From Nemertoderma westbladi (Eukaryota > Xenacoelomorpha > Nemertodermatida > Nemertodermatidae), in contig JAUCBJ010004437.1 in NCBI GenBank assembly GCA_032718475.1, positions 1 to 64,000 on the forward strand: a stretch of DNA of 64,000 nt. The letters are read 5' to 3'. The position numbers and the translations under genes were made by a program. The notes beneath the pieces are model-generated. The model was given only the letters and a program-made list of their open reading frames with translations, was not told where the DNA came from and did not search any database. Position 1 is the stretch's first letter. Each line of letters opens with the position of its first letter. Shown here piece by piece: positions 11,001 through 23,796 of this stretch.

Positions 11001-12761
11001 TTATTTATCATTGTTAATTATTTGTTTTAGAACTTATGTTATTTTTATGGTGATTTTACTATACTATATTATATGGTTTCTGATTTGTAGTGCTATTATT
11101 TTGATGCCAATTTGTTAAAACCATGGATAAAAGTGCCCTATCTGTGTCAGTGATATTTACTCTATATAACTATCATCTAGAGTTGAAACAGAGACCCATT
11201 TTTCTTAATCCCGGTGAACCAGAGAGAGACCTACCCAGAGAATTATTTTGGAAAATACCGGAGACCAGAGCCAGAGATCAGAGACTGCTTATTTTTGTAC
11301 TTATAATTTGGTTATGTCACAAACAGGTTCGTATGAACTGAGAACTATTTATGGTTGAATTACAGTAAATCCAACCGATTCAACCCTTACCTAATGAAAA
11401 AATAAGCGCAAGTACAGTTTGGGTTAATGTTAATATGTTACATTAATTTGTTTTGCTACATAGGGACTTTGTTAAATAAAAAAGGCACTTAATTTACAAC
11501 TGTTAAAATCATATACTTTTTAATGTATTCTATAAACTTGGTCATTTACGAATATAGTTAGTCCACAGGTGCAGTACACTACTCGGTACTCGGCCCTATT
11601 ACAAGTCTCGTTACGCTCGTTCTCTTCATTTGGTCGCTGTAATATAGCCTACAACAAGGTGAAAAGACCTCTGCCTTTACTTTTACATGTAAACTTTATG
11701 GGTGCTCAAATTAAGCACCCTTATTCTTAAATAAGAACCTCTTTAGGTGCAAATTTAACTTAAAATGAAACGCACTGTAAATTAAATAGAAGACTAGAAA
11801 GCCAGCAAGCTGGCTGGAAGGAGCCCGGGGGAAGAAGCCTATTAAAAGACTATTACAAATAAACCTTGTCGGTCAGCAGTAAGTAAACTAAACAATTGTC
11901 TAAACTATAAGGCGTGGGGCTAGCTGACTTTGTGGCTCGTCCCACATAATAAAAAATGAAACTTTGCTATGTCAACACACCCGGTTCTTTTAAATTTGCG
12001 TGATTTGCGTTTTATGCTCGCACCCCTATTTGTAAGAAATGTTAAAACTTATCTTACAGTATGCCAATGTAGTAATGGTATTAAAATATAATTAAATTAA
12101 TTTGCACTATTAATGCTTCAGCTAAAAAATGATGCTAATAATAATAAAAATAAGAATATTATTTTTAAGAACATTCTACATATATCCTATACAAAATTAT
12201 CAGCCCAATGATTCGTGGAATAATAATATAATCCTACTGCACAGTGGTATATTTTATTTTGTTTATTGACAACTCAACTATTTTCTGTCTATCCCTGAGA
12301 GCTGATAAAGGATGTGTAGACTCAGCCAGCAGCCAGGAGCAGGAGGGGTGTAGTCAAGAAATTATGCCTTGATGGAATTCTATCTCAAGCAGCCCGGCAC
12401 TCAACCATTCCTACACAGCTAGCTGCTGCAGCAGCTCAGGAAGGAGTTGTTACTTTACCATTGCTTTTAATTTCGCGACAAAATAATTTCAAAAAACTAA
12501 ATATATCGAATACCACACATTGAATGTTTATGCTTATGGTTCAATGTGGGCACACCCAGAAACGAAGCTGCCCCCAAAATCACCCAACCAGGGGAACACT
12601 AACACTATCCAAGTTCGGAGATGGTCTCAGTCCTGTGCCTTGATTCGTCTGTCGATGAAGGAGAGTTATTGCTATTGGCTGGCCTCCATGGGTTGGATGC
12701 AAAAACCACCATATTGTAAATACAGTTGTTAAAGGTACACTCGCCATTTACACCAGTGCCG

Positions 12762-12998
12762 TATTTACTCGTATCTGTATTGCTGCATTATTACTATTAC
12801 TATTACAGCGGTACAACACCCTACTACAAACTACAATTACCTTAGTCTTAACAACCAGTTAACTCTCAACAATGTTAACGCCCTACATTGTACAGTACTG
12901 TAATATTATTAAACGCCGGGCGTTTATTCGGGGAAGGCGTATAAGTTGCTAATATGATGGTAGGGGGGGCTCTTATTCGAGTAAATAAATACGGTATA
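12762..12998. mobile_element. Possible small MITE with CCGTATTTACTCG ends
   Basis: The left end reads CCGTATTTACTCG. The right end is the reverse complement with a small insertion, in a CGAGTAAATAAATACGG context preceded by CGGGCGTTTATTCGGG. The arms are short and imperfect and no target duplication is clear. Confidence 0.3.
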
Positions 12999-13373
12999 TA
13001 CTGCAGTTATTTATTGCATGCAAAATAAATAAAGAGTAAATATATTATAGTAAAAAGTTTTACTATTGTAAGTACTGTAGGCCTACGTGTAGCCCTACAC
13101 AATGTGGAATATCCAGTCATCTGTCAGACAAGAGTGTAAGCCAGTTAGGCCTATTCCATATGAAACTGAAAGTTTGTTATACACTTATACACTCTGAACG
13201 TACGTGTTGAATGATATCACAATACTGTATCCAAGTAGGGGCCCTTAAAATTACTGATAAAATCACTATTTTTTACTGATTGGTTTTAAACCGGGTATAC
13301 CTAGCAACGCCATCAGCTAGTTTCAAAAGGCCATATTAATTAGCAGGGACCTTTAAAAATACTACAGTAACTA

Positions 13374-14238
13374 CACCTTGTCCTGGAATATAGTGTCGTT
13401 AATCTGATACATCCCCCCCCCCCCCCCCCCCAAAAAAAAAGCATTTTTTTACAAATCTTAATGAGATTGCATGAAATTTGAAAATTTGAAACAGAGATAG
13501 TTTCATCTCCCTCCTCCTTAGTAGGTGAGTCAGAATTTTTATTTTTGCCTTCAATCTTTAGCTACAAGTGTTTAAAAAAGTGTCTCTGTCGATATTGCAC
13601 CAGTTCCTGTACAGCAGTTATTTTTCAACCTTCTAGTGATTTAGTAGGTACTAGTAGAAAGCTGGCCATGCAAGAATTCCAAATATGTGAATTTGGTTGG
13701 GAAATAGCTGAGAATGGGCATTCGAATGTATTATTGTACTGTACTGTATTTGCTTGCGCTGCAGGCCATTTATTCTATTTAATAATTGCACAATGTTCTA
13801 GAACATTTTGCTTTAGCATTGTTGCCAAGCTACTAATGAGATAAGCAAAATGTTTTAGAATGTTATGCATTTATTAAATTAAATAAATGGCCAACAGCGC
13901 AAGCAAATACATTCAAATATCGAATGCCCATATCTCAGCTATTTCCCAACCAAATTCAAATATTTTTACATATTTGGAATCCTTGCTCCAGAAGAGATGA
14001 AGAATAACTCCGCTATAACTGGTGCAATATCGATGGAGACACTTTTTTTAAACGCTTGTAGCTAAAGAATGAATGCGAAAGTAAAAATTCTGGCTAACCC
14101 AGCAAGGAGGACGGAGGTGGAACTATCTCGGTTTCAAATTTCATGCAATCTCATTAAGATTTGTAGAAAAATTGGGGGGGGGGGGGGGGGGGGCATGTCA
14201 TGTACCTGAATAACGACACTATATTGCAGGACATGGTG
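13374..14238. mobile_element. Palindromic MITE with TA target duplication
   Basis: The whole 865 bp folds on itself. Left-arm landmarks (ends, a C19 run at 13413-13431, AATGAGATTGCATGAAATTT, GTGTCTCTGTCGATATTGCA, TTGCTTGCGCTG) reappear in reverse order and complement on the right, including a G20 run at 14174-14193. Ends read CACC(T/A)TGTCCTG and AATATAGTGTCG, and TA lies just outside each end (13372-13373 and 14239-14240). TA duplication suggests mobilisation by a Tc1/mariner-type transposase. No coding capacity. The arms differ at scattered sites. Confidence 0.8.
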
Positions 14239-14676
14239 TATTTCAGGAGCCCATAAATAAAAACACCATTCTAGAACTATTTTGTTTATGTATGAATATA
14301 GCTACGTAATATTATGAATAAAAAAGGTATTGCATTGTTACCCAGCTACGTATGGTATAAACAAAATATTCTAGAATACGTTGTATGTATGTTGTTTTTT
14401 TTTGTTGTGGGGGGGGGGGGGGGGGTTACTTGTTGTACTTTATCATAATAAAACAATTTGAATGGTTGCTGTACGGCGCGCAGTCGTCAAACATACTAGA
14501 ATGAATGACTTAACTCTACATACATCATTATTGGATAAAAAAAACACGACGTTAGTAATAACATCGGATCGGATATTACATCTACAATGTTTAAATCAAT
14601 AGTTAAGAGTTGCGGATCCTCTATGTGACATGCGCGGGGTAAACTGGTAGCAGACAGTGAAATAATACTCGTGTCA
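14239..14676. other. Gene-free spacer with a G17 run
   Basis: AT-rich sequence with an uninterrupted G17 at 14409-14425. Nothing else stands out. Confidence 0.6.
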
Positions 14677-15313
14677 TCATTGTTGTGAACCCATCCCTGG
14701 TGACCCCATCCTAGGCTGTCCCATCTCTGGTGAACCCACCCTAGGCTGTCCCATCTGTGGTGAACCCATCCTAGGCTGTCCCATCCCCGGTGCACCCATC
14801 CCCGGTGCACCCATCCCTGGTGCACCCATACCTGGTGACCCCATTCTTTGGCCCATCATCATACCCCCTTGTCCTTGCTGCATGTGTATTTGCATTCGTT
14901 GACGACGTCTACTTCTACTATACAAGCAACATCCAACGCCGACCCCTATGCAACATCAAAGTGACAACCACCACCACGACTATAACTACAATAATAGTCG
15001 TCGTTATAACTCCCATCTCTTTTTCTTTTTCTTTTTCTTTATATCGATCTTCAAACTGTTTGTGTCGTTTTTCCCTCTCTTTTTCACATTCTTCATTCTG
15101 TTTAAGCAATTCTCTGTAATCCCCCGGACAGTCGGGAAAGAACTCTTTGCCTTCAATTATACAAGAATGGCAAGACATGCCACCTTTATCATTAGCGATA
15201 GGACGACAATGACCTGTACACTTTAGCGGTGATAATCTATTAAATGCAGCAACATATGATAACAATGAATGAATGAAGATTAAAGCATACATCCACATGA
15301 CTACTTCCTGCAT
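14677..15313 (-). CDS. Candidate small type I membrane protein, one frame break
   Basis: From the ATG at 15313 the frame opens with a signal-peptide-like segment (MWMYALIFIHSLLSYVAAF). A short Cys-rich ectodomain of about 40 residues follows (CTGHC, CHSC, DC), then a Lys/Glu-rich helical stalk, then a transmembrane span made largely of Ile and Val (ITTTIIVVIVVVVVVTLML, about residues 103-121). The frame stops at 14918 just after basic residues. A second frame, +1 relative to the first, begins at the same place with CCLYSRSRRRQRMQ, then a Gln/Met-rich tail with repeats of MGSPGMGAPGMG, ending at 14677. The join reads as a natural juxtamembrane-to-cytoplasmic transition, so a one-base assembly error or recent lesion is likely. 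Topology resembles Shisa/VOPP-like adaptors, but I do not recognise the family. Confidence 0.45.
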
Positions 15314-15637
15314 CGTATTTCTCGAGAATAATTGTATTGTGAAGATATTTATGATTAATAAGTATAATTGGCCACTATAAATTAGTTTATTATTTTCTAG
15401 CTCATTTAACGTTAATAACTTAGTAGTTGCTATACTCTGACTGTACTCATACTATACATACAGTTGCTATAGCAAATAAAACAAGCACAGGGTATTTAAA
15501 CAAGGCAACGCGTTATGTTATTTACTAAAAAGCCATGCAACTGTGCAGTACTGGAGGCTGAGTGGAGGCAGATAATTCGGATTCTGTTGTTTTGTTCACA
15601 GGACTGGACGCATATCCCATCTCGGGGAATTAATACT
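15314..15637. other. No gene seen
   Basis: AT-rich spacer upstream of the candidate membrane protein gene, which reads away from it. It would contain that gene's promoter if the gene is real. Confidence 0.5.
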
Positions 15638-17525
15638 GTGGGGCGAGCCACGAAGTGAGTGAGCCTTAGCGTAGTGGTACCATTAATCAACCTGTCGTTC
15701 TGTGGGGCGAGCCACGAAGTGAGTGAGCCTTTGGGGCGAGCCACGAAGTGAGTGAGCCTTAGCGTAGTGGTACCATTAATCAACCTGTCGTTCTGTCGTT
15801 CTGTCGTTCTGTCGTGTTCAATTTTAAACGTTAATAACTCGGCCAATCTTTGATGAAATCTATCCAAACTTGGTACACATGTTGTTTGGCAAAAGTTTAG
15901 AAATTTTCCAAGTAGAATTTCCGTGTGGCCTTCGAGAAGCTAAGATAATAGCAGTTAATTAGTTAATTAAGTTGATTGCGGTGAAAACGCCATTTTCAAC
16001 CTGCCTTTTAAAGGAAATTAATTGTTTTACAGTATAAGATTTAAATAATTATACTTAAAAATTATACAGATATAATCCCCATACGCCATTCTATTATAGT
16101 TTTTAATTAGTTTAAGTGATTTGCTTTAATAAATGTGTCTTTAATTGATCTAAACGTAATTAAACCGCACAATTATTGAGTACAAATTTAATCCTTCCCA
16201 TTATTGGTCAAGTCTCTGCTGGTGTGGAGCTAGCTGCTGGGAATTGTGGCTGTAGACTAACCTGAGAGGAATTGTAATAGAGGCAACCAGTATTGCTATT
16301 CCAGCCCAATCACTGAATTGTGTTTATTATAGGCTGGACGGGCCGCATAACCGTTCGACTATTACTACTATTAAATGACAGATATAATAACATAAATACA
16401 ATCCATGGCATGGCTGTTGTAGGCTTCTGAAATAGTTTATTCCACAATGTATATGTCTGGTTATTTTTTAATTGAATTTTTGCAAAGTAGTAAAATTAAT
16501 GTTCTTAAAAATAATATTATTATTTTATATGTAACCTAGGAAATTAGCTACATTTTTTCGCTGCAGCTTTAAGAGTGTACATTGATTTAATATTATTTCA
16601 ATACCCATATTACTACATCGGCATAAGATGCGTTGGCGTTGTATCACACATCTCCACATATCACACATCTCCACATAGATGTATCAACAGTTACTCGCAC
16701 AGTTTCGAAACTTCGCATAGTTATAACTGTATAAAGATCGTCAGTCTGCGTTTAGGAAAAATATTTTATGACAAAACAGGACAAGCGACGAGCGCAACGA
16801 GGCATATAATGAAGACGAGTACTGCGTTGACTAAATTATTATATAAACCACCTGGCTTCACATATTGATCGCATCCCTAGTTATTATTATTATAAAGATC
16901 GTCCTAGCTTGCGTTTAAGAAATATATTTAAATACAAAACAGGACGAACGCAAAGAGGCTTATAATGAAAACGAGTACTGCGTTTATTATATTCCTATAA
17001 ACCACCTGGCTTTGCATATTTAACGTGCGATTGGAAATAAGTTCGTGCTACCCTTCCGTGGGTGGTAGATGTCGCGGTTATGTATTGGTGGTTGGGAAGG
17101 GTGGGGGGGGGGGGGGGGGGGGAGATTAAAAGGGGTGAACACGTACTGTCCACCTTTCTTTGATTGATTGGTGGTGTGGGTAAATTTCTCAAAACCTGAT
17201 TTTGTGATACAGTCGCTGCATTTTAATTTGTATATAATAACTAGGCCTCGTGCTGCGCGAAGTCCCCACGAACGTGTCGTTCTGTGGGGCGAGCCACGAA
17301 GTGAGAGAGCCTTAGCGTAGTGGTACCATTAATCAACCTGTCGTTCTGTCGTTCTGTCGTTCTGTCGTTCTGTCGTTCTGTCGCGTTTTTTTTCAGTATT
17401 TTATTTTAAACGTTAATAACTCGGCCAATCCTTGATGAAATCTATCCAAACTTGGTACACATGTTGTTTGGCAAAAGTTTGAAAATTTTCCAAGTAGAAT
17501 TTGCGTGGGGCCTTCGTGCAGCATC
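15638..17525. repeat. Anonymous repeat family, copy 1 (with short tandem blocks)
   Basis: Composite repeat. It opens with two copies of a block of about 63 bp (GGGGCGAGCCACGAAGTGAG ... ACCATTAATCAACC) and an octamer array of GTTCTGTC. It then has a conserved segment (AACTCGGCCAATC, CCAAACTTGGTACACATG), about 1 kb also found at 20948-22453, and a G20 run at 17103-17122. From 17275 the opening block and conserved segment recur. Open frames shared with the second copy look like chance. No transposase or RT was seen. It may be a non-autonomous mobile element. Confidence 0.75.
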
Positions 17526-19143
17526 AGTGTAACTGTTATTGTAGTTATAATATATTTATTTATCCAAAATTAACATGCGTTAAATTATTATTACTGTAGG
17601 ATAAATCAGCTGGTTTTCTGACAAATTTTGCAAAACATAGGGGCTGTCTGCCAATCTGCATGTACCATTTGTACCGGTACTGTCAGGCTGTAATACAGGT
17701 CAGCCGGTACCATACACTGCAGACATGCCATATCATGTAATCTAAACATGGCCCCGGAAACCCTTGCGGTGATTATAGTTTAGGCCTAATTAGCCTAGTA
17801 CCGGTAATAATAATATAATAGTTTAGATAGTTCAGTAGTTACCGCTAATCAAGATAGTTCAGTAGTTACCGCTAATCATTCAGTCATTGGCACGGTACAC
17901 CGTATTGCTGTACTGCCGTTCAGCCGTTGTAGTGTGCACCGTAGGTACCACCCATGCGTAGGCTGACTGTGCTGATTATGGTTTGATTGATTGATTGTTT
18001 TTTACACATAATTAAACCTTTTAAAATTCACAATAATACATTTATAAAGATTACGTTACGATATTACAGTATTAGGCCTACAGTACAAGTAGGCCTAATA
18101 ACACTAGATATTTAGGAGCACCAATACTGATTTATGTAGATAGTCAACTTATAAAATGTTTATTTACTTAAATAAAGGGTTCTGGTGTAAAGGATAGCCT
18201 CATGAGGTATATACCTCGTTTCCATGAGGGTCCTATAATAATTTTCATACTCTAATATTTAAAGCTAGTCAGACTGTGGTACCTAAGCTATATACTGTTA
18301 GGTATATTGCTGTATTGGGGTGGGGTTAGGAATAATCCATTTGTTTTAGCATTGAACTGTTGAATCCCCTTATTTATTATAAAACCATTGGAAATATTCG
18401 CAAATGCCGCTCCATTACTGTCTGATGTCTGAAACGCTCCCGACAGTCCGATGTATCTGGACCCGAGCAGCCGAGTTGCTTCAAGAGGTGATTAACGGGG
18501 GAATACTACGGAATTGCTTGTTTGTCAGTACGATTCTATTTGGGTATTTACTACACTCAGACACTGGGAATACGGCGGTCGGTCAGATCGTAATGCGGGC
18601 CACTGCCAAGTTCATCGTGCCTCACTCCGGTCACCCACCTTGGAGTGCGGTGGGAAGAGTCCCACTTACTGACTTACGTCGACGACTGGACGAATCGACG
18701 AGGATTGCGATCTGGGTTTAGCGGCGGCCCGGATCCTGGGATCGCCTGGGGGAAATGGTTGAACGTTGGGCAGACGTTATCGCACTGGATTACGTTCTCT
18801 GTGACGCGAAAGTGTGAAGCGAATTCGTTGTCGAATTGGGTCGGAAGCTGCGGGAATTCTACTGTTCTACGGGAGTAAACCGCAGCGGTCCGGTGACTAG
18901 ACTACGGACGGATACTACTGGGATAAGCAGGTATTTCGATCGAGTTTCTCGTATTCTCGATGCTCGAGGCGGATAGAGAGTTGGTTGTGTTGGGCGGTGT
19001 TGTTCAATTCTATCAAACATATTAAATAATTGGTAAAATAATAAAAACACACCAGATAAAGATACTGAGCTTATGGTAAAGAGATAGGCCGAACTTACAA
19101 TTTCCAAATAGATTGTTCATATAATAAATATATTTTTGGTATT
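17526..19143. other. No gene recognised; includes a GC-richer island at about 18400-18990
   Basis: Mostly AT-rich spacer. The island at 18400-18990 has clearly higher GC and codon-like texture. Its open frames (one of 105 residues at 18404-18721) break repeatedly and none shows a domain I recognise. It could be a decayed coding fragment. Confidence 0.4.
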
Positions 19144-19416
19144 TGATTTCAAGATAGGGGGGGGGGGGGGGGACTGGACGCAATAAAAATTCATCCCTCT
19201 CCAGGGGAAATTGGACGCAAATAACAACAGCTGATTACTCTCAAAAATAAAACTGTAACCTGTTCTATTGTGTTTACTTTATTGTTTTGGTTAAAATAAC
19301 GTGCCACTGTAACCTGCTCCTTTCCCAAAATTTAGAAATTAATATTGAGGCGGGATATTAATTCGCCAAGATGGGATTTGCGTCCAGTCCCACCCCCCTC
19401 CTATCTCTTGATTTCA
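19144..19416. mobile_element. Small MITE with G-rich terminal inverted repeats
   Basis: The left end (TTTCAAGATA, a G16 run at 19157-19172, then ACTGGACGCAA) is matched in inverted orientation at the right end (TTGCGTCCAGTCCCACCCCCC, CTATCTCTTGATTTCA). The interior of about 200 bp has no coding potential. Confidence 0.5.
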
Positions 19417-20555
19417 CTAAAAAATAGAATACATTGCATTTTACTGTTATAATTACTGTATTGAATAAAATAATTAATTGATTGTTTATTAAACCGTGCT
19501 AAGCACGTTGAACTGGAGCTCTAACAATTCCCCACTAGCGGCAGACAGGAACTGTAAAAGTCTCTGTAGAATTTCTAATTAAGCAATGCTCTTAGGTAAC
19601 TACTACTAAATTTCAGATGAATCTGATCGATGGTTCTATAATTACAGCTATTTTTACGTTTCTGTTAATTCGCCCCCTAGCGGCAGACCGGGGAACTGTA
19701 GAAGTCTGTCTGTGTGTAGAATTTCTAAATTTTTTTAAGACTACAAGTGTACCAAGTTTGGTTCCATTTCATCCATGATTGACCGACTTATTAGCGTTCA
19801 AACATTCCTGCCACGAATAAAAGCTGCAGGAACTCGAGCGATAATTAATTTATTTATTATTAAATACTGTTTCAATTAAATTCTTTACGAAAATCTAGTC
19901 ATCTTCTTTTAAATATGGACCCTGCATTCATGGAAAATATAATATTTGATAATTCATCAGTCACCAGTCAGCCTACGCTAATTTCACAGCAAAGTCCTTG
20001 TCATGCATTGTGGTCAGGAGAATATCTGAATTTGTGGATAAGAAAGTTTGCCAGAAAGCCTTTCTGTTTCAGAATAACTAAACTTTACTGCTAATTTCTG
20101 TGACTGACGGAATTTCCAGCACTAGTGAGCAAATCATTTGTTTCCGTAAGATGGCTTACTGAAATCCAATAATTATTTTTGTGAAATGGTTTACTGCAGT
20201 GGTGCTTCCAAAATATGCATGCATTTTGCATGGTAATGTATACCATAATATTTTTAAATTACTTTTAAAAACGTAAATTATTAGGATAATTATGTTATCA
20301 ATTTTCAGCAGACTTTACATCCCAGTATGTTTTCTATGCGATCAAATATTTACTCATCCATACCCATTTCCTACACTTTAGATACCATACTTTTAGGATA
20401 TGGAAACCATTTTTGGTGATGGGGATGTTAATTTTTTGATGTGAAGTGTGACCATTTTTCAATAATCGCCCGATGGGCTTGATCTCTCAAACCAAAACTT
20501 CCTCTGCGGGGTTTGCGCGGCAGTAAAGATTGAAAGTCTGGAAGCTGGCATCCCT
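19417..20555. other. No gene seen; old inverted copy of the 15.6-kb repeat motif
   Basis: At 19746-19800 the segment GTACCAAGTTTGG ... TTAGCGTT is the reverse complement of the conserved segment of the 15638-17525 repeat, diverged. The remainder is AT-rich spacer. Confidence 0.5.
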
Positions 20556-22453
20556 AGGTATTATTATTATAAAGAGCGTCAGCCTGCGTTTAATAAATAT
20601 ATTTTAATACAAAACAGGTCGAACGCAAAGAGGCTTATAATGAAGACGAGTACTGCATTGATTATATTCCTATAAAGCACCTGGCTTTGCATATTGAACG
20701 TGCGTTTGGAAATAAGTTCGTGCTACCCTTCCGTGGGTGGTAGATGTCGCGGTTATGTATTGGTGGGTGGGAAGGGAGGGGGGGGGGGGGGTGCAGATTA
20801 AAAGGGGTGAACACGTACTGTCCCCCTTTCTTTGATTAATTGGTGGTGTTGGTTAATCTCTCATAACCTGATTTTGTGATACAGTCGCACAATTTTAATT
20901 TGTATCTCATAACTGGGCCTCGTGCTGCGCGAAGGCCCCACGAACGTGTCGTTCTGTCGTGTTCAATTTTAAACGTTAATAACTCGGCCAATCTTTGATG
21001 AAATCTATCCAAACTTGGTACACATGTTGTTTGGCAAAAGTTTAGAAATTTTCCAAGTAGAATTTCAGTGTGGCCTTCGAGAAGCTAAGATAATAGCAGT
21101 TAATTAGTTAATTAAGTTATTACGGTAAAAACACCATTTTCAACCTGCCTTTTAAAGGAAATTAATTGTTTTACAGTATAAGATTTAAATAATTATAATT
21201 AAAAATTATACAGATGTAATCCCCATACGCCATTCTATTATAGTTTTTAATTAGTTCAAGTGATTTGCTTTAATAATTGTGTCTTTAATTGATCTAAAGT
21301 AATTAAAACGGCAAAAAAAATTTATTCTCATTAAATACTGCTCATTTATTGGCCAACATGCTGGTACATAGATGGGATGTGTGTGTCATTTCCAGTTGCT
21401 GGGAATGATTATTGGTCAAGTCTCTGCTGCTGGCTGGGAGTTGTTGCTAAGACTAACCAGAGAGGAATAGTAATAGACAACCAGTATTGCTATTCCAGCC
21501 CAGACAGCATTCTTTAAATTCACTATAAATGTTGTATTGCTATCTCAGGTGAATGACAGATATCATAACATAAATACTATCCATGGCATGGCTGTTGTGT
21601 AGGCTTCTGAAATAGTTTATTCCACAATGTATATGTCTGGTTATTTTTTAATTGAATTTTTGCAAAGTAGTAAAATTAATGTTCTTAAAAATAATATTAT
21701 TATTTTATATGTAACCTAGGAAATTAGCTACATTTTTTCGCTGCAGCTTTAAGAGTGTACATTAATTTAATATTATTTCAATACCCATATTACTACATCG
21801 GCATAAGATGCATTGGCGTTGTATCACACATCTCCACATATCACACATCTCCACATAGATGTATCAACAGTTACTCGCACAGTTTCGAAACTTCGCATAG
21901 TTATAACTGTATAAAGATCGTCAGTCTGCGTTTAGGAAAAATATTTTATAACAAAACAGGACAAGCGACGAGCGCAACGAGGCATATAATGAAGACGAGT
22001 ACTGCGTTGACTAAATTATTATATAAACCACCTGGCTTCACATATTGATCGCATCCCTAGTTATTATTATTATAAAGAACGTCCTAGCCTGCGTTTAAGA
22101 AATATATTTAAATACAAAACAGGACGAACGCAACGAGGCTTATAATGAATACGAGTACTGCGTTTATTATATTCCTATAAACCACCTGGCTTTGCATATT
22201 GAACGTGCGATTGGAAATAAGTTCGTGCTACCCTTCCGTGGGTGGTAGATGTCGCGGTTATGTATTGGTGGTTGGGAAGGGTGGGGGGGGGGGGGGGGGG
22301 ATTAAAAGGGGTGAACACGTACTGTCCCCCTTTCTTTGATTGATTGGTGGTGTGGGTAAATTTCTCAAAACCTGATTTTGTGATACAGTCGCTCAATTTT
22401 AATTTGTATCTCATAACTGGGCCTCGTGCTGCGCGAAGGCCCCACGAACGTGT
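20556..22453. repeat. Anonymous repeat family, copies 2 and partial 3
   Basis: 20948-22453 matches 15811-17275 closely over about 1.4 kb, including the same landmarks and a long G run near 22283-22300. 20556-20950 repeats the terminal part (GCGTTT, CCTTCCGTGGGTGGTAGATG, poly(G), CCTCGTGCTGCGCGAAGGCC). The three terminal parts share an order, so this looks like a tandem or nested duplication of one mobile unit. Confidence 0.75.
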
Positions 22454-22503
22454 ACAGTAGTATCCCGCCTCAATGTTAAATTCTCAACTTAAGGAAAGGA
22501 CCT

Positions 22504-23796
22504 GGGGCGGTATTCATAAATGTGACTAACTAGGAACTTAGTCCTAGTCACAGCAAGTTAGTAAGTGCTTGTACTAATTCGGTATTCAGAGAAGTTGGTG
22601 CTACTTATTACTAACGTATTTAGTACTAGTTGTTGCTAAACTCGTATTCATAGAATTTAGTCTTACTTAAGTTAGTATTAGCTGTAACTTAAATTTCTAG
22701 TCACATGAAGATGTGACTAAGTTGGTAAGACCGCTTACTTATTGTATATTGGCCTTCATACATACAGTATGGTTATTATGTTACTGACGACCACGACACC
22801 AGCCACATTATACTCTCTCTTGTTTTTCTAGCATTCTCTGTTCATTGCAAATGTGTTGTTGCAGAGAAACTGTCAAATGTAACGACATAAAGCTTTTTGT
22901 TTTTATAAACATATATCCGACTTAAATTTCCAAATATCAGCTTACACTCTTGAATGGTGAGATTGCTCCCGAACGGTCCGCGTCCGTTGGAAAATGTGTT
23001 TCGCTAAATAATTCTACCATTCGCGAACTTTCGCAAGATGAAAAAGCGGTAGCGTCCATCTTCATTATTTTCCTCTCTATTACCGAATGTAAATAATGGT
23101 ATTCGATAATGGTAGCCAATTGATTTATCGCCTTACTAAAAATACTAATTTTTCACTAAAATTATTAACAGGAAATCACTAAAATATTCAGTTTCCACTA
23201 AAATCTATTAATTAACATTAAATATATTAATTATAAATTATTGCTAAAATGTGGGAAAGGGCAGGTTACAGTGCCACGTTATTCTAATCTAAATAATAAA
23301 GGGATTTTATTACAACAGGCCGTAACAGATTTATTTTTGATGATTCAAAAATATATTTTAGTGATAATTAAATTGAGTGGAGGAAATATATATTTGATAA
23401 CGAAAAAATTTACTGAAAAACAGGAATTGTTTTAGTGACCAATAAAATTAATGGGTTTAATACAGGCTACAGTAGTATCAATACAAGTACAACAGTACAT
23501 ATAGAGACATGCAAGGCATAACTACCGACCTTAAGTTGAAACTGAAAGCTTTTTGATAAACATGAGTTAAAGTACCGGCACTGCTACTAATAGGCTAGAA
23601 CTAAGTTTAGTAACAGTTTATGAATACTGATATTTTTTAAGGGCAAGTTGAAACTAAGTTAAGTCAATGCTCTTACTAAAATCAGTTGTTTTTAGTAACA
23701 GATAGCTCTTACTAAACATACATACCTAGTTGCAGCTCTTACTAAAAGCTGTCACTAAGTAGCTGTAACTAATACTAACTCTATGAATACCGCCCC
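22504..23796. mobile_element. Long-inverted-repeat element with GGGGCGGTATTCATA ends
   Basis: Starts GGGGCGGTATTCATA and ends with its reverse complement TATGAATACCGCCCC. The next 150-200 bases on both sides are rich in inverted TTAGTAAC/GTTACTAA-type words. The roughly 800-bp core is AT-rich with no transposase. The end sequence recalls PIF/Harbinger non-autonomous elements, but I could not find a matching 3-bp target duplication, so the superfamily is open. Confidence 0.6.

Larger units (their letters stand above)
10698..13373. other. MPDU1 3' region and gene-free AT-rich DNA
   Basis: Only short open frames with no recognisable domain. The first several hundred bases probably include the MPDU1 3' UTR. 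The rest is AT-rich spacer with a possible small MITE at 12762-12998. Confidence 0.6.

Noticed and set aside
16575-16868. A 97-codon frame conserved at 21755-22048
   Set aside because: Conservation is explained by the duplicated DNA repeat; substitutions are not concentrated at third positions and no domain is visible.
18404-18721. A 105-codon frame in a GC-richer island
   Set aside because: No family recognised, frames break on either side, and competing frames are equally long; noted only as an island.
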